Shown here piece after piece: positions 63,994 through 64,000 of a stretch of 64,000 bases of DNA. The first letter of the stretch is position 1, and each line of letters begins with the position of its first letter. The translations under genes were made by a program, and so were the position numbers. This stretch comes from Pseudomonadota bacterium (GTDB lineage: Bacteria > Bdellovibrionota > UBA1018): the NCBI GenBank assembly GCA_027485695.1, contig JAIXQO010000003.1:62001-126000 (forward strand). The letters are read 5' to 3'. The notes beneath the pieces were generated by a model. That model saw nothing but the letters and a program-made list of their open reading frames with translations. It was not told the DNA's origin and ran no database searches.

Positions 63994-64000
63994 AAAATCC

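Overview
The window looks like chromosomal DNA from a Gram-negative bacterium with GC a little above 50 percent. Many exported proteins and lipoproteins, a lipoprotein subtilase, an alpha-2-macroglobulin/PBP1C pair, a Lol-type export system and a beta-barrel protein all imply an outer membrane. The dense set of unfamiliar secreted proteins would suit a deltaproteobacterium-like lineage such as Bdellovibrionota, but no marker here fixes the phylum. No rRNA, tRNA, CRISPR array, insertion sequence or prophage was recognised.

Layout. 1-156: end of a TspO-like gene. 288-4953: three translationally coupled exported proteins, the last with a FAM20/HipA/PI-kinase-like catalytic core. 5041-8187: NAD salvage, with nadV and a PRPP synthetase homologue facing an NrtR-type regulator across a near-perfect palindromic operator. 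8202-17862: an exported LURP-one-like protein, ArfB, a lipoprotein with a sigma54-type promoter, RNase R with long charged tails and a terminator-like hairpin inside its 5' end, a UbiB-family kinase, a PBP4-type peptidase and a methyltransferase. 17994-22248: Dps, a small exported protein, and a lipoprotein subtilase with a very large insertion. 22280-27887: sucA-sucB-lpd, the complete 2-oxoglutarate dehydrogenase complex. 28152-35000: a lipoprotein, topoisomerase I, a low-molecular-weight tyrosine phosphatase, exported proteins, a GNAT enzyme and a small ferredoxin. 35077-45180: alpha-2-macroglobulin plus PBP1C, an Uup-like ABC-F ATPase and a Fur-family regulator.

45343-58591 is the most unusual region. 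It holds a fatty acid desaturase, an acyltransferase-like protein, an alpha/beta hydrolase with a cysteine nucleophile, an SDR, an adenylate-forming enzyme, a metallo-beta-lactamase-fold hydrolase, a 3-beta-HSD-like dehydrogenase, an ATP-grasp ligase and a KAS III-type synthase. Next to them lie a LolA-like carrier, a LolC/E-like permease, a LolD-like ATPase and an outer-membrane barrel. Most of these genes overlap or nearly touch. The simplest reading is a locus that makes an acyl-derived molecule and moves it across the envelope.

58607-64000: a second Fur-family gene, an intergenic region with a nested hairpin and a Fur-box-like palindrome, then small and hypothetical proteins and another SDR. 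The final bases (63987-63993) look like a ribosome binding site for a gene beyond the edge.
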